Shown: positions 10,285 through 22,324 of the stretch, piece by piece
How positions within the stretch are numbered: position 1 is the first letter of the stretch
How the letters are laid out: every line of letters starts with the position of its first letter
Assembly: GCA_002900995.3 (NCBI GenBank)
Contig: CM035312.1
Coordinates: forward strand, 3,554,602-3,618,601
DNA: 64,000 bases
Direction of reading: 5' to 3'
DNA from: Ganoderma boninense
Taxonomy: Eukaryota > Basidiomycota > Agaricomycetes > Polyporales > Polyporaceae
Position numbers and translations under genes: made by a program
Notes under the pieces: model-generated
Seen by the model: only the letters and a program-made list of their open reading frames with translations
What the model was told of the DNA's origin: nothing
Database searches by the model: none

Positions 10285-11621
10285 TCTTTTCACGGACAAG
10301 TACGTGATTGATTTGATGGCGTTAGGACTGCAGCCAATCAATTTGAACAAAGCAATGTACTGACTGCAGTGTCGCGACGGCTTATTATTTGTAGATTATC
10401 TGTACATCCCAATGTCTCCCGTTCCATAGCTTTATACAGGCTTTGTATGCCGAGAAGCTCTCCGGCAGTGATGCGGAGCTAAACTTGATCTTGCTGACGA
10501 TGACTTGGAGGACGAGCCTGCTGGTGAAGACCAGGAATAGACTAGAGCGAAGACAGGGTCGGGGCCCCGCGCCGTCCAAATGCCAATAATCAACTAGAGT
10601 TCAAGCGAGGATGAAGACTCTTCAAATGTTTAGGTACTAGGGAGACCTGGGGGGTCACGCCGCGCCAAGGTCACAGGCACCAAGCCCCAGAAGAGCCCAG
10701 CTGTCGGAAGCTCCAGCGGAGGGCGCGCAGCCTCTTCTAGCGCTGCGATGCTCACTTCGAAGTGTTCGGCCGCTACAGTCCACACCATTCGTCAACTGCA
10801 ACCCTAACACGCACTGCATGACCCATACACACCGGAAAGCACGCGCCCTCCGCCCAGATTTAGGTTTGCATACAATGGATTCAACATCCTTGCTCACGGA
10901 TGAAATGGATTCGGATTTTTCTCATCAGAACGAGGACCATCAATCCCATAGGATCTCACCGCCGGTCTGCTACATGTATGGCCTCGGACCGCAGGCGTGG
11001 AGGTCGAATGTAGCCTGTGTTGGGCCGTCGGACGCAGTACGTACTACAAGCCTCGAACTGTTTAGCCGTCTTGTATGCTCAGCACAAATATTTCATTTCA
11101 TTTGCAGCCATGGCAAGCACAAATAATGAATACTTAATGGCAATTGAAAGATAGCTGGACCCTAACTTATAATTACTTCTATTCCACTGCCCAAACCGTA
11201 TATGCTCGTCCGTTACCTTACAGTTCCGCAACGCTGCAATGAAGTAGAAATCAACGCAATACAAGCCTCACTTCGACCTTCGCCATACAACGAATGTCGG
11301 TGCATCATCCTTTTACCAGCTGATCTGCCACTGGGCAAACCAAACCCATCGTGGATTGCGGGCGCGGATTCTCCGTCCTTCCGTGCTCGACGTCAGACAA
11401 GTGCTCTTCGTTGAATGTCTCGACTTGAAGGAGGAATGACTGCAAACTTCTGTCGGAGGAAGACACGACCCGCGATCCCGCGAACGGTTTCTCCGGACAA
11501 GCTGGGAAATTGCGAAGAGTTAAGGCTGCGCAGATAAAAGGTGCACGTTGCAGTGGCTCAGACCTCAGACTTCAAGCACAAGCTTCACAATCCCTACATC
11601 CCCAGCTTCGCCATCCCAACC
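10285..11621. repeat. Upstream flank of lectin copy B
   Basis: No gene is recognised from 10285 to 10820. From about 10850 the sequence matches, in inverted orientation, the DNA upstream of lectin copy C (about 44000 down to 43300), including short frames with SHQNED and QAWRSNVA. It contains the TATA-like box ATAAAAGG at 11534-11541 and the conserved block at 11356-11445. Confidence 0.55.
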
Positions 11622-12694
11622 ATGCAGAACTACGGTGTTACTTCCCTCATCGGTGCGCCCAGCCCCGGAACCTACTTCAGCGACATCTTCTACATGGACC
11701 ACGATGGTGAGCTTGTCTCCGAGTCGCAGGTCTCACCCGCAGGCATATGAAAATCCACTCACACATACCTCCCTTGTTCACCCGTAGGCAATTTCGTGCT
11801 CAATGACACCTGTACAGTATCCCCTCGAACCACTGTCTGCTCACCGAGAACTCCCAGTTGACCAATAAAACATGTACAGCGCACAGCGTTCTCAATGTTA
11901 CCCATCCTATCCAGCAGATCGTCGTTTCTAGCGGTGCAATCGTGCGTCCCATCCATTCACTTATTCCTATGCCTCTCCGCCATTAACTGACCGCCCATGC
12001 CGAATCACTAGGTCGATGGCTTGAACATTACCTACCAGCTCGAGGGTGGAAATACGAGCGTCATGAGCCATGGCAGCACCGTCATCCCTCAGAGCAGCGT
12101 CGTTTCCTTCGGCAGTGAGCATCCGGCATTTCAGCGCCACCCCTCTGGCATGACGAGGGGAGGTCGGAGCTGACATGGCGTTTGTGGGCCGGTCACACAG
12201 CGCACGAGGTCCTCGCCGCCGTCTACGGGAGGGAGGGGCACATCACGACCTACAATCGTAGCATGGTGAACAACATTGCGTTCGTGATCTTCGACACGAA
12301 GGCGGAGACGTCCCGCACTGTCGGCGTGAGTCCCCGGGAGCCCGTCCCTCCCGTTTTCCCCATAGTACCCGTGCGCATTGCTGAACGAACCTCATCCTCG
12401 ACGGCGGCCGGGTCGCCGCGGACTGCATTGCGCAACAGCCGTTTGGGAAGTCCAACCAGGGAAAGGCATTCTGGGAGTCCGACGTCCTCGCCATAGGAGG
12501 CTTCGCAGAGAACACCACCCACTGTACGTATAGTCTTTCTGACTCGTCATCTACATACTTCGAGGGAGGCTGATCCACCACAATATGCAGACGGACTGGC
12601 GGGCCTGTTCTTTTATAAGAACCCGTCGAACACGACCAACCAAGCCATCATGCCTACCTCCGCCCAGGCTGGAAACTCAGTTACCTTGGACTAA
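11622..12694 (+). CDS. Jacalin-like lectin, copy B
   Basis: Same seven-exon structure as copy A, and all GT...AG pairs are intact (donors at 11706, 11806, 11942, 12114 and following). The protein starts MQNYGVTSLIGAPSPGTYF and has VVSSGAI, VDGLNITYQLEGGNTS, EVLAAVYGREGHITTY, NIAFVIFDTKAE and DVLAIGGFAEN. It differs from copy A mostly by conservative changes, so selection on the fold is plausible. It is not secreted by prediction. Followed on the minus strand by a broken lactonase gene. Confidence 0.6.
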
Positions 12695-13309
12695 ACGGCG
12701 CGAGCCTCGAGGCTGGGTTGCAGGAACTTGAACACGCAGGCGCAGGGTGACCATTGGGACTCGGAGGAGGTTACCTGTTTGTTGATTCTTCCTGATGACC
12801 CCGGGTTCGAGTTGGTATGAACGATTCCTAGTATCAATAGCCTGAGAGCTTGCAATTTCGACGAGACGGCCGTTCCGCCGTTCACGGTGATCCAAATAAC
12901 CCCAAAGTCCGCGCTGCTTCTCCCAGCGCGCAAGGCTGCCGCTTGCCGCGGACAAACCGAGTTCAGAGTGCGAGCGCGACGTGTATACTTTGACGTGCGA
13001 GTGGAAGGAGCAGTAAAAAAGCATATAGCTCAGGTCGATCTCATGCTCAGCCAACGCGCGGTGACCACTAGAAGATGCCAGCATGTCCACGTTGCATCTG
13101 GGAGCGGTGGGGAAGGGCTATGTCGCCTAGTAGTCTCGTGACCATCATTTCACCTGTACATGCAACCCTTGCTGGTCCGTTCTGCGACGCACAAGGGAAA
13201 TGTCGCATAGATTGAACCTGCGGGTAGAACATCAGCCAACCCCTTGTCAACAGTACATATGTCGGGGTCACGTTGACTTCGTATGCCGCGCAACGTGCTC
13301 GAACATGGA
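12695..13309. other. Intergenic, lectin B to broken lactonase
   Basis: The first 100 bases match the 3' flanks of the other lectins. The rest, including the position where the missing 3' half of the lactonase should be, has no recognisable coding sequence. Confidence 0.4.
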
Positions 13310-13881
13310 CGATCCCCGACATGGTACCAGAAGCCACTTCCCGGTCTTCGGGTGTATCTTAATATCGTCCAAGAAGTTGAACTGGCTGCCAAAAAGTTGT
13401 CCAGGCGGACAGCTGCTTTGCTGGGATCCGCCGGGTCAACGAGCACGGCCGACGGCGGGATAGGGCCCCGTCCGGAGTTGACGAACACGAGCTTCCCGTG
13501 AAAGGGCCCCGTCCCGCCGTTGGTCATCTACACTGCCTCCGGGAGGTCGACCTGAGACGTGCGGTGCATGCGTCCTCCTCAACGGACCACAAACGTTGTG
13601 GCGCGATGTCGACGTAATGCCGAGGACGTTGAATGTGAGAGGATCGACGAACTGTGCTTGCGTTTTGGACACCAATGCCGCACGACGAAGATGGACGACG
13701 GACGCCGCCGCATCGACGATTGGGAAAACCGTGAGTGTCCACTGAGACTTTGGGGATAGTCACGCCGGCTACTCATCACAACTTGTGATGGGACGGTGTG
13801 GTTCGTCGCAGGCTTCACAGTGTGCGCAATCATTGCCGCGAGTGCAACGACGACCAAGCTAATGCTTGCGATAATGACCAT
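13310..13881 (-). pseudogene. SMP-30/gluconolactonase-like pseudogene L2
   Basis: The signal-peptide exon is present (MVIIASISLVVVALAAMIAH), but the first intron donor reads ATGAGT instead of the GTGAGT of the intact copies. The next exon starts VDPLTFNVLGI and then jumps directly to the intron before the LPEAVQMTNGGTG exon, losing about 110 codons. A frameshift follows after VLVDPADPS, and the gene fades out near 13310. Several independent lesions make it a clear pseudogene. Confidence 0.8.
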
Positions 13882-14669
13882 CTTCCAGTGCTGAAGCCCG
13901 GAGGGGTGTTTTCTGGGTCCGTTCTGTGCAGCTTTATGTGTACGACGCTCTGAAAAAGGATTAGGCCCCCGAGCCGCGCAAATTCCTGTCGAATGAGGTA
14001 CTGGAACATTGTCCAAGCTCACGTACGAGGTCCACCTGTGTGTAGAAAGCGCTTCAGGGGCCTGTCGTTAAGATGACAGCTGTCGTATCCTTCACACCGC
14101 GGCAAACAAGGGGCCTAGAAGGTTGCCGTTCCAACGGCAGCGCAACTCAATCCTTGGGAACGTACGTGAGGAAACATGACCCTTGCACCGACAGTCGAAT
14201 CACCGCAGGCGATGGTGCCCACGTGGGGATACTATCGATGGCAGTGAATGAAAGCCGCATATGAACGCTTACTCCTCACAGCTTCCCAAAGGCAGACTCG
14301 TAATCTCCTTGTAATCTTCAGCCCGTTGGCAAGCAACGCAGGACAAGTGTGAGCGGCCACGAGAAGGGGACATGACCCTTCACGTTGAAGCGAAGAGGCA
14401 AGGAACTGGGATAGGGGGAACGGTGAATCGCACACGTCGACATCGACTTGGATCAGCACTCATCTCTTGTCCACAGCCCGTATCCGGAAAGCTCGTAGCT
14501 TGCGTGGTCATTGGGAACAGCAGTCATACTGTTTGATGCGTTCAGAAGTGGAGGAAGTATTCGCGTATCGCCCCTGGATGCGGGCGGGAGTTGATCTCGT
14601 TCGTCCACGACGGTGCCGATGCCCCTACGGAGTATTTCAGCTCGGCAGCGTAAAGACGAGCTATGGCAC
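13882..14669. other. Intergenic with F-box downstream repeat
   Basis: Positions 13890-14000 match the promoter side of the intact lactonase genes. Positions 14460-14669 match the DNA downstream of the F-box copies (also at 4640-4816 and 38284-38400). No gene is recognised at 14000-14460. Confidence 0.45.
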
Positions 14670-16044
14670 TCACCGAAGATGATGAGAGGGCACAACAGCT
14701 GTATAAATGTCACCAGCGACAGCGACCTCGCCCACCAAGTCGCCCAACCCATAGCGCAGACGTTCCTCCACTAACGTTACTTGCCAGCCTTCCAAAAATG
14801 CTCCTCGTAGCAACGAATGTCCACTGCAGGGAAAATAAGAGCTTCCGGATCGGCACACAGTGCCCCACTCTCTGGGCGAAACACCTTCGGAGAGTTGCGC
14901 AGAACCCGGCCAACAATGCCGCAAGCTGAGACCCAGACTCGGACTCCTGGTATGTGTAGTGACCGCCGTCCCAGTCCCGCGCATGCTGCAGCGCCTGCCA
15001 TTCCAAATCGTCCGGCCCCAAGTCAATCTCGAGCGGGAGATCCCATCTCACCACCAGGTCCTCCAGGCGGGAACATGGAACTCCCCGGTAAGATCAGAAG
15101 CAGGAGACGATCGGATGGCGCAGTGCGTTAGCTTGAGGTGACACAGGGATGGATAAGCCGCCACTGGGCCACATATATGCATACGCTCGAGCTCGAGATT
15201 TTGGAGATTGGGATAGCGAGGAAAATTCAAGCTGGAAAGAAAACCATACCCATCGCCGCAATACAGGATGACGAGGCGTGTGAGACGAGGCATATATTGG
15301 TCGAGGATCAGCGCCATATGCCCAACGTCAAACCAAATGGGACCTACTTTAAAGAAGGAAAACCGACCAGTGTGGGGCATCAAGCTGTCGACGATCTCTT
15401 CGTTTGAGTACGGCACCGAGAGTACGAGGCTTTCAGGTGTCGACCGCACCAGGACTGCCTGAAAGCTACCCTTATGATGCCTCGGGTTCCAGGCCTTCCA
15501 GGTGGGCAGGCCGAGGAGGTTGGCCCAGAAACGAGGTGTTCTGAAGACAAGCCTTCGCCAGTATCGATAAATGCGCAGCACAGGCACCCGTGGTCGGTGA
15601 ATCACAGCAGGGTGTACGTGAGAGAAGACCTCCATGAGCATTTCTGGGGGTAGGTATCGGTTTATGGGCGCAGTGTCGTTGTATGCGGTGTGCAGCGCAC
15701 GAATGTGTGATTTGTTCTTGGAAATTGCGTTATGGTGAGCTGCAGAACCGACATACCGCTGGAGAAGGAGATGTCTGCGACTCTGATGCTCCGCGATCCT
15801 CGACAAGCACCACCCCTGCACTTCGCTTGGGGCGACTTGGCTGAGCAGCATCCTGTCCTCCTCAGAAAAAAGTCCTTCATCTGTAAATCGGTGGTATCAG
15901 CAACTGTGCGCTCCTTTCTGCCTCAAAAGGACAAACCACCACATCTGCCCAAGAGGTGCGTACATGATCACGGTACGCTTCCGACATGTCCTCAGAGAAA
16001 ACAAGGTCTGTCAAATGAAGGAAGTTGTCAGAATCGTCCTGCAT
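14670..16044 (-). pseudogene. F-box pseudogene F3: lost splice donor and deletion
   Basis: Exon 1 (from 16044, MQDDSDNFLHLTDLVFSED) ends where the paralogues have the donor GTGTGG; here it reads ATGTGG, so normal splicing should fail. The F-box exon is otherwise good (LPPEMLMEVFSHVHPAV, WRRLVFRTPRFWANL). After LCHLKLTHCAIRSSP about 700 bases are missing, and the frame runs into DLTGEFHVPAWRTWW and stops at 15048. The C-terminal tail persists in another frame (WQALQHARDWDGGHYTYQES down to VEERLRYGLGDLVGEVAVAG near 14690). Confidence 0.8.
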
Positions 16045-16318
16045 GGCTATCAGCAGGATGCCTTGGGCAAAGGAGGTGAGGACGAGGAGGTCGCGGAGGA
16101 AGGTAGGTTTGCAGGCACGGATAGCTGCGATCGCGGATGGCAGGACCTGGGGATGGCGCGACCAGAGGCGGCGCGCGGGGCCCGCCGCGGGCGGCTGAAA
16201 AGTTGCTCCGCGCAAGTTGCAATCACCTTCAACTTCCACCACGACGCCATTTTCCCCCTTTTCCGCAGTGCCGCGATCTCCCTAACCTTCTTTTCCCCGC
16301 CACTCTCCTTCTATCATC
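16045..16318. promoter_or_regulatory. Shared F-box/Utp16 divergent promoter region
   Basis: 274 bases between the start codons of the divergent F3 and U2 copies, in the same position as at 6416 and 35978. A CT-rich stretch precedes the Utp16 ATG. Confidence 0.4.
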
Positions 16319-17447
16319 ATGGCGAAGCGGTCAAGGCAGGTCTCGGACGACTCAAGTGACGACGAGGCCCCGGAGGCTGTATCCTTCGGCACCTCCAAGA
16401 AAGTTGCGAAGGGCGAGCAGGACGCCCTCCAGCAGCACCATGCCACGCAAAAACAGAAACGCAAGGAGAAGAACCGCGCACTCGACCAGGCGTTGAAGGA
16501 TCGTTCTGCGAACACGAAGGGCACAGGCAAGAATGGGGTGGTTTCGAGCGGCAGGCCGTCGAAGAAGGCACAGGCGGCGCGGTCGGAGGACGAGGGGAGC
16601 GATGGCGATGAGGTGGAAGAGAGTACGAAGGGCGGTCAGAGTAGGGAGGAGTTGGAGGAGCGGATGGCGCGGGCGATGATGGAGGCGGAGGACGAGTACG
16701 GGTCTGAAGAAGGCGAGGAAGGATTCGCAGGATTTGGGGACAGTGTGGAGATGGAGATGGACGGCGAGGAAGAGGAGATGAGTGATGAGAGGGAAAGCAG
16801 TGGGTCCGAGGATGAAGATGAAGATGAAGACTTGCTAGCTGAGGAAGGGAGTGGGGGGTCAGAGGATGAGGACGGGGACGAGGAGATGGGGTCTGAGGAC
16901 GAAGATGAAGACGAAGATGAGGGAGTTTCTTCAGCAAAGCCCTTGAGCGCATCACAGAGAGACGACTATCTCCCCGACCATCTCTTCAAGTCCGCGTTGT
17001 CCCAAGCCAGCAAGAAGATTGTCTTCGACGACGATGACCCCCTCCCCGCTGCCGAGCCTTCCCCACCTCGGAAACGAAGGCGCACGAAGCGTACTTCAAA
17101 AGATATCTTGTCTGGGTGCGCATATACCTGGCATATCATCACTCGTGCACACTAACTGATGCGCATCCAGTTCACGGACTATCCGTACGTTACCCCAATC
17201 CAGCGCCGTCGCATCTTCCGTGGTCGTAAAAGGTCTCGCGCCTCCAAGACGTGTGGACAAGTTCGTCAGGACCAGCTTGAACTTGAAGGGCGATGCCGCC
17301 AAAGCAAAAACAAAAGGCTGGAATCGACAACCGGGTGCGTATCCACGCCGCCTTGACGGATGATATCGTCTGACTCGAGCTACTCCAGCTAACCTAGGTG
17401 TCATGAAGCGACATGGCCCGGCGGCGCACTTCGTTCGAGCCTCATGA
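16319..17447 (+). CDS. Utp16/Bud21-like U3 snoRNP-associated protein, copy U2
   Basis: Three exons with intact splice sites (donors GTGCGCAT near 17116 and GTGCGTAT near 17335). It has DDEAPEAVSFGTSKKVAKGE, the basic helix QKQKRKEKNRALDQALKDRS, a moderate Asp/Glu tract, LPDHLFKSALSQASKKIVFD, RKRRRTKRTSKDIL and the C-terminal GVMKRHGPAAHFVRAS. The role expected from the family is small-subunit processome function in the nucleolus. Its F-box partner F3 is dead, yet this copy keeps an open frame across all exons, which suggests either recent duplication or selection. Confidence 0.7.
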
Positions 17448-17528
17448 CATTGCTCTAGGTGCGTTGTGAACCATTGAATTGTCCCGAGTCGTCTTTTTTA
17501 CACCTATCCAAGATGCACGCCTATTAAT

Positions 17529-17870
17529 TCACGGGAATGAGACCCGGTTGAACTTCGCTGCTATGTTCGCGAAGAAAATGGCCGTCTCCGCCATGATGAC
17601 CAGCCGGCCGTCCCCACCAAAGATGAGGTTCGCGGACACTGCCGAGGAAGAACGTTTCCAGCAGGGTTCCCTCCGGGTGCCAGACCTGCAAATGCAGAGT
17701 CAGCTCGAAGAAGCCCCCGTCTATGTCCGTGGTACGTTGCTTACCTGTAACCCGTCTCCACATCCGGCGTAGACGTTGCCCGCTGCATCGAGCTGTATGT
17801 CACCAGTGTCAGTGCTGTGGCACGCTGTGCGTCAATCTCGCGAGTTCCCTTTGCACCTTTCGAAATTATC
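17529..17870 (-). pseudogene. 3' fragment of SMP-30/gluconolactonase-like gene
   Basis: The final exons only, tail to tail with Utp16 U2 as at 7957. The terminal codons up to the stop at 17529-17531 match the intact copy at 39125. A central part differs by small indels. The rest of the gene is absent. Confidence 0.7.
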
Positions 17871-18473
17871 TGCCACTTTCTGGGGGATATCACATGAGGT
17901 GGTCCATATTCAGCGGCTTGTCAACCTCACCGCCTATTGGCTCCTATTGCCCTTGCCATAATGGATACAGGCGGGTTAGTGGACTGGCAATTGTGGTGGC
18001 CCCGCAAGCGAAGCATATGCATATGCATGGAGCCATCCAAGCTCCGGATGGTGGAAAGGGAGAAGGACTTCCGCTCCAGGGCCAACTTAAAAACGGAATG
18101 ACGAAACAAAAAAAAATTCTCCCAACGACTTGAAATCTGCGGCCTTTTGGTAAGCGTTACGAGATGCATGTGAGTGGTCACGGCGAGAGAGCGAAGCTTC
18201 GTGTTGAGCCGAGGACCAGGCGGTGCGTCCAAATCCTTGATTTAAGTACCGAATGTCGAAATCCGGTGCCACCCCGATGCCCGGTACACTCGAAGCCTCA
18301 GGCTGAGATGCTCTCTGAAGCTCTCTTCCATGCCGCAAACACGCTAGGCTTAGCTCGCTCGGTACATAACTGAATGATTCATTAACATCATGCGGCAACC
18401 GCTGGAAACGACGGTGGTAATACAACAGACGCGACAACAATGATATTATAATTTAGTCGTGAACAGATCAGGG
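17871..18473. other. End of duplicated block, no gene seen
   Basis: This is the right edge of the first duplicated region. A small palindrome, catatgcatatg, lies near 18013. No coding sequence is recognised before the metacaspase stop at 18474. Confidence 0.4.
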
Positions 18474-21174
18474 TCAGAATATGAACTTGAGGTTCGTGTC
18501 CTGCGGCGACAACGTCAGGCATCCATGTCGTCTCAGACGACGATAAAACACGTACGATGCGATGCGAGCTGGACAGCTGCGGCTTCTGGCTGTACTTCTT
18601 CTTGAGGACCGCCCGCACCGAGCGGAGCAGCTCCTGGTACGTCTGGTCTGGGTTCTCCTCTACAGACACGCCCGCGGCACGCCCATTGTCAGTTGGATCT
18701 TGTCCTGTACGTGGAACGGGAGAGGAAAATGAAGCCGGGTCTGAGGGCACTTACTCAACGAATTAATGAATGCCTATTGTACACGGGCAAGAGTCATGGT
18801 CAGGCTCAGCAATGCGGGTAGCACGGAGTGAAAGCAAAAAAACTCACGTAGCTCATGGCACCCGTGGCGACACCCGCTTCCCAGGTATCGGCGCTCGTCT
18901 GTGAGTCGTTGCATCCGCTCCAAGAGATCTGCAAGTACGTGTCAGCGCACCCAGGGGGTAAAGGCCGGGAACAGCGTGAAGGGAGGGGGGGACTCACCAC
19001 GTCGGCGCACGTGGACTTGCGCTCGAACCACTTCCTGGTCACCTGGCTCTCCTTCACTCTGCCGTGTGTCGAGTACTGCATGCGCGCATGCGCGTGAACC
19101 ACGGGTGAGACCGGGCTCTCGCCGAGTGGAGAGGACGAAACACGTACCAGGTACGGGAGGTCTGTTGTGGTCGTTCGGCGTTAGCATCTGACTCTGTCTG
19201 GCGTTCCGGTAGGCACGGCGAGTGAACTTACCAAGAACGGAGCCGGAGTGGCAGGACTGCGGCAGGAGAATCAGCCGCTGCACGCACGCATTGCCAAGGA
19301 TAGAGGGCACAGGAACGTACGTCAAACAGAGCCTGGAGGCACCGGAGCACATGCGCTAGGCGTTAGAACTTCTTCTGCCAAGGACACCAAGACGGCAGTG
19401 TGCCGAGACTCACCGTGAGGCGGCACCCCAGAGGAAGCTTCTGCACTAGAATCGTGTTCATGAGCTGAACAGGCATGGGCACAAGTCGGGGTCAGGAGTC
19501 AGCCACCGGAGACCGAGGACCGTTATGCTGGACTCACGTCGTCGACGATGAACCCCGACCGCTTGAAGTCCAGCGGGAAGATGACTGGTTGTGAATCCCG
19601 ATTAACACGCCGACCCTCAAGGCTCAAGAAACTCGCCCGATGACTGACCTTCGTCAAATCCATCCACCTCGTCGCCATCTGTGTCCTTGACCTGGCCACC
19701 ATGTCCGGAGTCTATTCCGTGGTCAAATGGGAGACTACGTGCGGATGAGGAGGAACTACTTGCAGTGGAAGAACAGCGAATCATGCGCGTGCGCACCGGT
19801 GACGAGCCAATGCATCGCGTCGAGGATGTTGGTCTTCGTCGGACGGAGTCTCGGGTCCGTCGCGTCGTCGGTTAGCATCTTGATGTCGTCATGCTTGTAG
19901 CCATTGCCTGTTCAACACCACCTTGAGCCATCGCGATCCTGATACTTTCAGTACAAAAATACGAACGTAGGAGAAAACGTTGGACGTTGCGTGCATCGTT
20001 GATACAGCCATAGAGCTCGTTCGGCATGCCCTTGTAGTTAATCCCGATCTAACGCCGCGGACGGGCAAGTCAGAACAAGAACAACGGAACCACGTAAATA
20101 GCGGTCAAATGGAGCTTGGACGCACACAGAGCGCCTTCTTCTTCCCCGTACATTTCGAGTACTGGAAAATACGGGCCTTCCCGCCGAGGGCGGCAGATGT
20201 GGTCGGCATCACATGCTGGATGGGATCCAGAAGCGGTCGAAGTGGTCCTACATGCAAGAACACCCCAAAGAATCGCGCGCGCGCACGCGTCAACAGTGGT
20301 CAGCGGGTGTGGGTGGATGCGTGCCACCGAGGAATGCAAACGCACTTGGCACCTTCTGCTGCCCGCTGCTGTGGTGCACGACGACGTTTGCGGGCTGGCT
20401 GCTGCTGCTATGGTGGTGCACGATCACCTGTGGCGGCCTGCTGCTGCTGGGCTGTTGCACGACGACCGCTGGCCTAGGGGGTTTGGGCGAGGGCGAATGG
20501 CTATGCGAGTGCGAGTGTGAATGCGAGTGAGAATGACGGCGGTGGCTGCTATAATGCGTGTGAATGTGGTAGGTGGAAGTTGCTGCTACGGGCTCCCGCG
20601 GAATGGGTGCCGGGCTAGGGCCGCTGGGCACAACCCAAGGTCTAAACCGGGAAAATCAGTCAATACCTCGTCTAGGCATGGAAGTTGACTATCTGATCTG
20701 GGCGCACCCCGGGTTGCTTGCATATCTGCCCGTTGAAATATCGTCAGCAAAAAGAGTCCGAGCGAGCGCAATTGCCCAACTTACGATGCGGAACTGAAGG
20801 TGCGCACATAACTTGAGCTCCCGTCCGGATCGGGTGCACCAATGGGCATGAACGGTGCCGGCGCAGGCGCCGACGACGGATACCCATAGTTGACTGGGCT
20901 GACTGGACTGATCCAGAAATGAGGTGCGCACATTGGTAAGTACAAGACTGTGGCAGCGTGCGCGGAGGGGGGAACAAGCACTGACGGAGACGGGAACCTA
21001 TATACGAGCACGATATCGCTTAGCCGAGCACTGGCACGCTCGGGCTCCGCGCCGTCAGAATGGAGAGAACACTTACGATGGCACTGGCATCGCGCGCGAC
21101 CTCTGTTCCGGGGGCGGATAGTAGGGTGGGGAACCTTGCCCATTGCTTACACCTCCGCTGAAATCCCACATCAT
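18474..21174 (-). CDS. Metacaspase (type I), active-site complete
   Basis: A many-exon gene. The start chosen is the first of two adjacent ATGs (MMWDFSGGVSNGQGSPPYYP), giving the Pro/Tyr/Gly-rich prodomain typical of fungal type I metacaspases, with a His-Ser dipeptide run near 20490-20540. The p20 part reads NYKGMPNELYGCINDARNVQ, GYKHDDIKMLTDDATDPR, TNILDAMHWLV, then YSGHGGQVKDTDGDEVDGFD (catalytic His), VIFPLDFKRSGFIVDD, LVQKLPLGCRLTALFD and SCHSGSVL (catalytic Cys, exon near 19241-19265). The p10 part has ISWSGCNDSQTSADTWEAG and YQELLRSVRAVLKKKYSQ, ending DTNLKFIF. Family role: calcium-dependent Arg/Lys-specific peptidase in stress and proteostasis. One intron has a GC donor (19762-19763). 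Confidence 0.88.
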
Positions 21175-22324
21175 CTTGGCTGAGGTTTACTGGGGGCTAC
21201 GCGCTTAGGATATTGCACTGGTGGGGAAGGATGCGGGGTAGGGGGACGGACGAGAGAAGATATGGTAAACAGCGCCCTGTGGACAGATGCCAGACACTTA
21301 TAAAGTGGCACACGGCGCTCAGGCGTCCGCCGCCGGAACAGCGAAATGGAGACGTCGTTGAATTGCCGACGAGTCCGGGGACCGGCGGCCAGCCTCTGCC
21401 AGGAAGTGACTCCCGACATTGCTTCCTGTCGCGGGACCACAAGGCTGTTCGGCCAACAGGTCCTAGAATGGAGAAAAGGCGGACACGTGGGCACCTTTCA
21501 ATTGGCCGTGGTCCTGGGACTTACCGCTTGTTGCGTCGAGGTAAGGACCACATGCAGTTGAAGACGGTGAGAGATTTTCTTGGCTTTTGAGCTTGTGCTC
21601 TATCCTTGAGTTTCGTATGCTTGGGATAAAGATGGTACATCGAAGTACCACTTAGAGTAGCTATGGCCAAGACGTGGCAGTTCTCCGATTTGATTTGTGC
21701 TTGCGCTTAGCGCTCCGGAGTTTTGAACCTCCTCTACAGTCCGGGGGTTCTAGTTATAGTTGCAGAAGAGCTCTCGACTCTCGAAAGGTATGTTCATTGC
21801 TACTAATGTCATTATGCAGTTAATGATGTCCTACTTCTAAGAAGATCCTAAAAAGGTGGCCTCAGCCAACCGACCAACCCCGTCGCGTCACGGCAGAACC
21901 GCGCGCGAAGTGGGGCTGTGCAGCTGCTCCAAGCCTGTAAAGCTGTAACACGTCCGCGCTGTACGAAGGGTAAAACGGTATGTAAGCGATCGAAACGAAA
22001 GCATGCGCAATACAAGCAACAATAAATAAAGCGAACCGGTGAACTGTGAAGGAAAGGGGGAGTGGAAGGAGACAGTCCGATAAACGCGCAGAACGCAAAC
22101 GCAAGTGCAAATGCAAGCAGACACCCTGTACAGCGCCGACCACCTCGCAGATACATTGTGTGGATGGGTGGGTGTAGGATCCGAGAGAGGGGAGAAGAGG
22201 GAGAGGGAGAGAGAGAGAGCTAGTGGTAGCAACACGCGTACTAATGGCACACAGAGCTGACAGCAACAACCACACAACACGATGACGACGACAGCACACA
22301 CAGCTAACGGCCAGGCGCTCCAGG
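21175..22324. other. Intergenic, metacaspase to flippase
   Basis: The metacaspase promoter and flippase 3' flank lie here. A purine run (gagagg/gaga) is at about 22190-22220. No conserved coding sequence was recognised on either strand. Confidence 0.4.

Noticed and set aside
22190..22225. GA-rich purine run as a possible regulatory element
   Set aside because: It is a simple low-complexity stretch between two genes; nothing links it to a known site.
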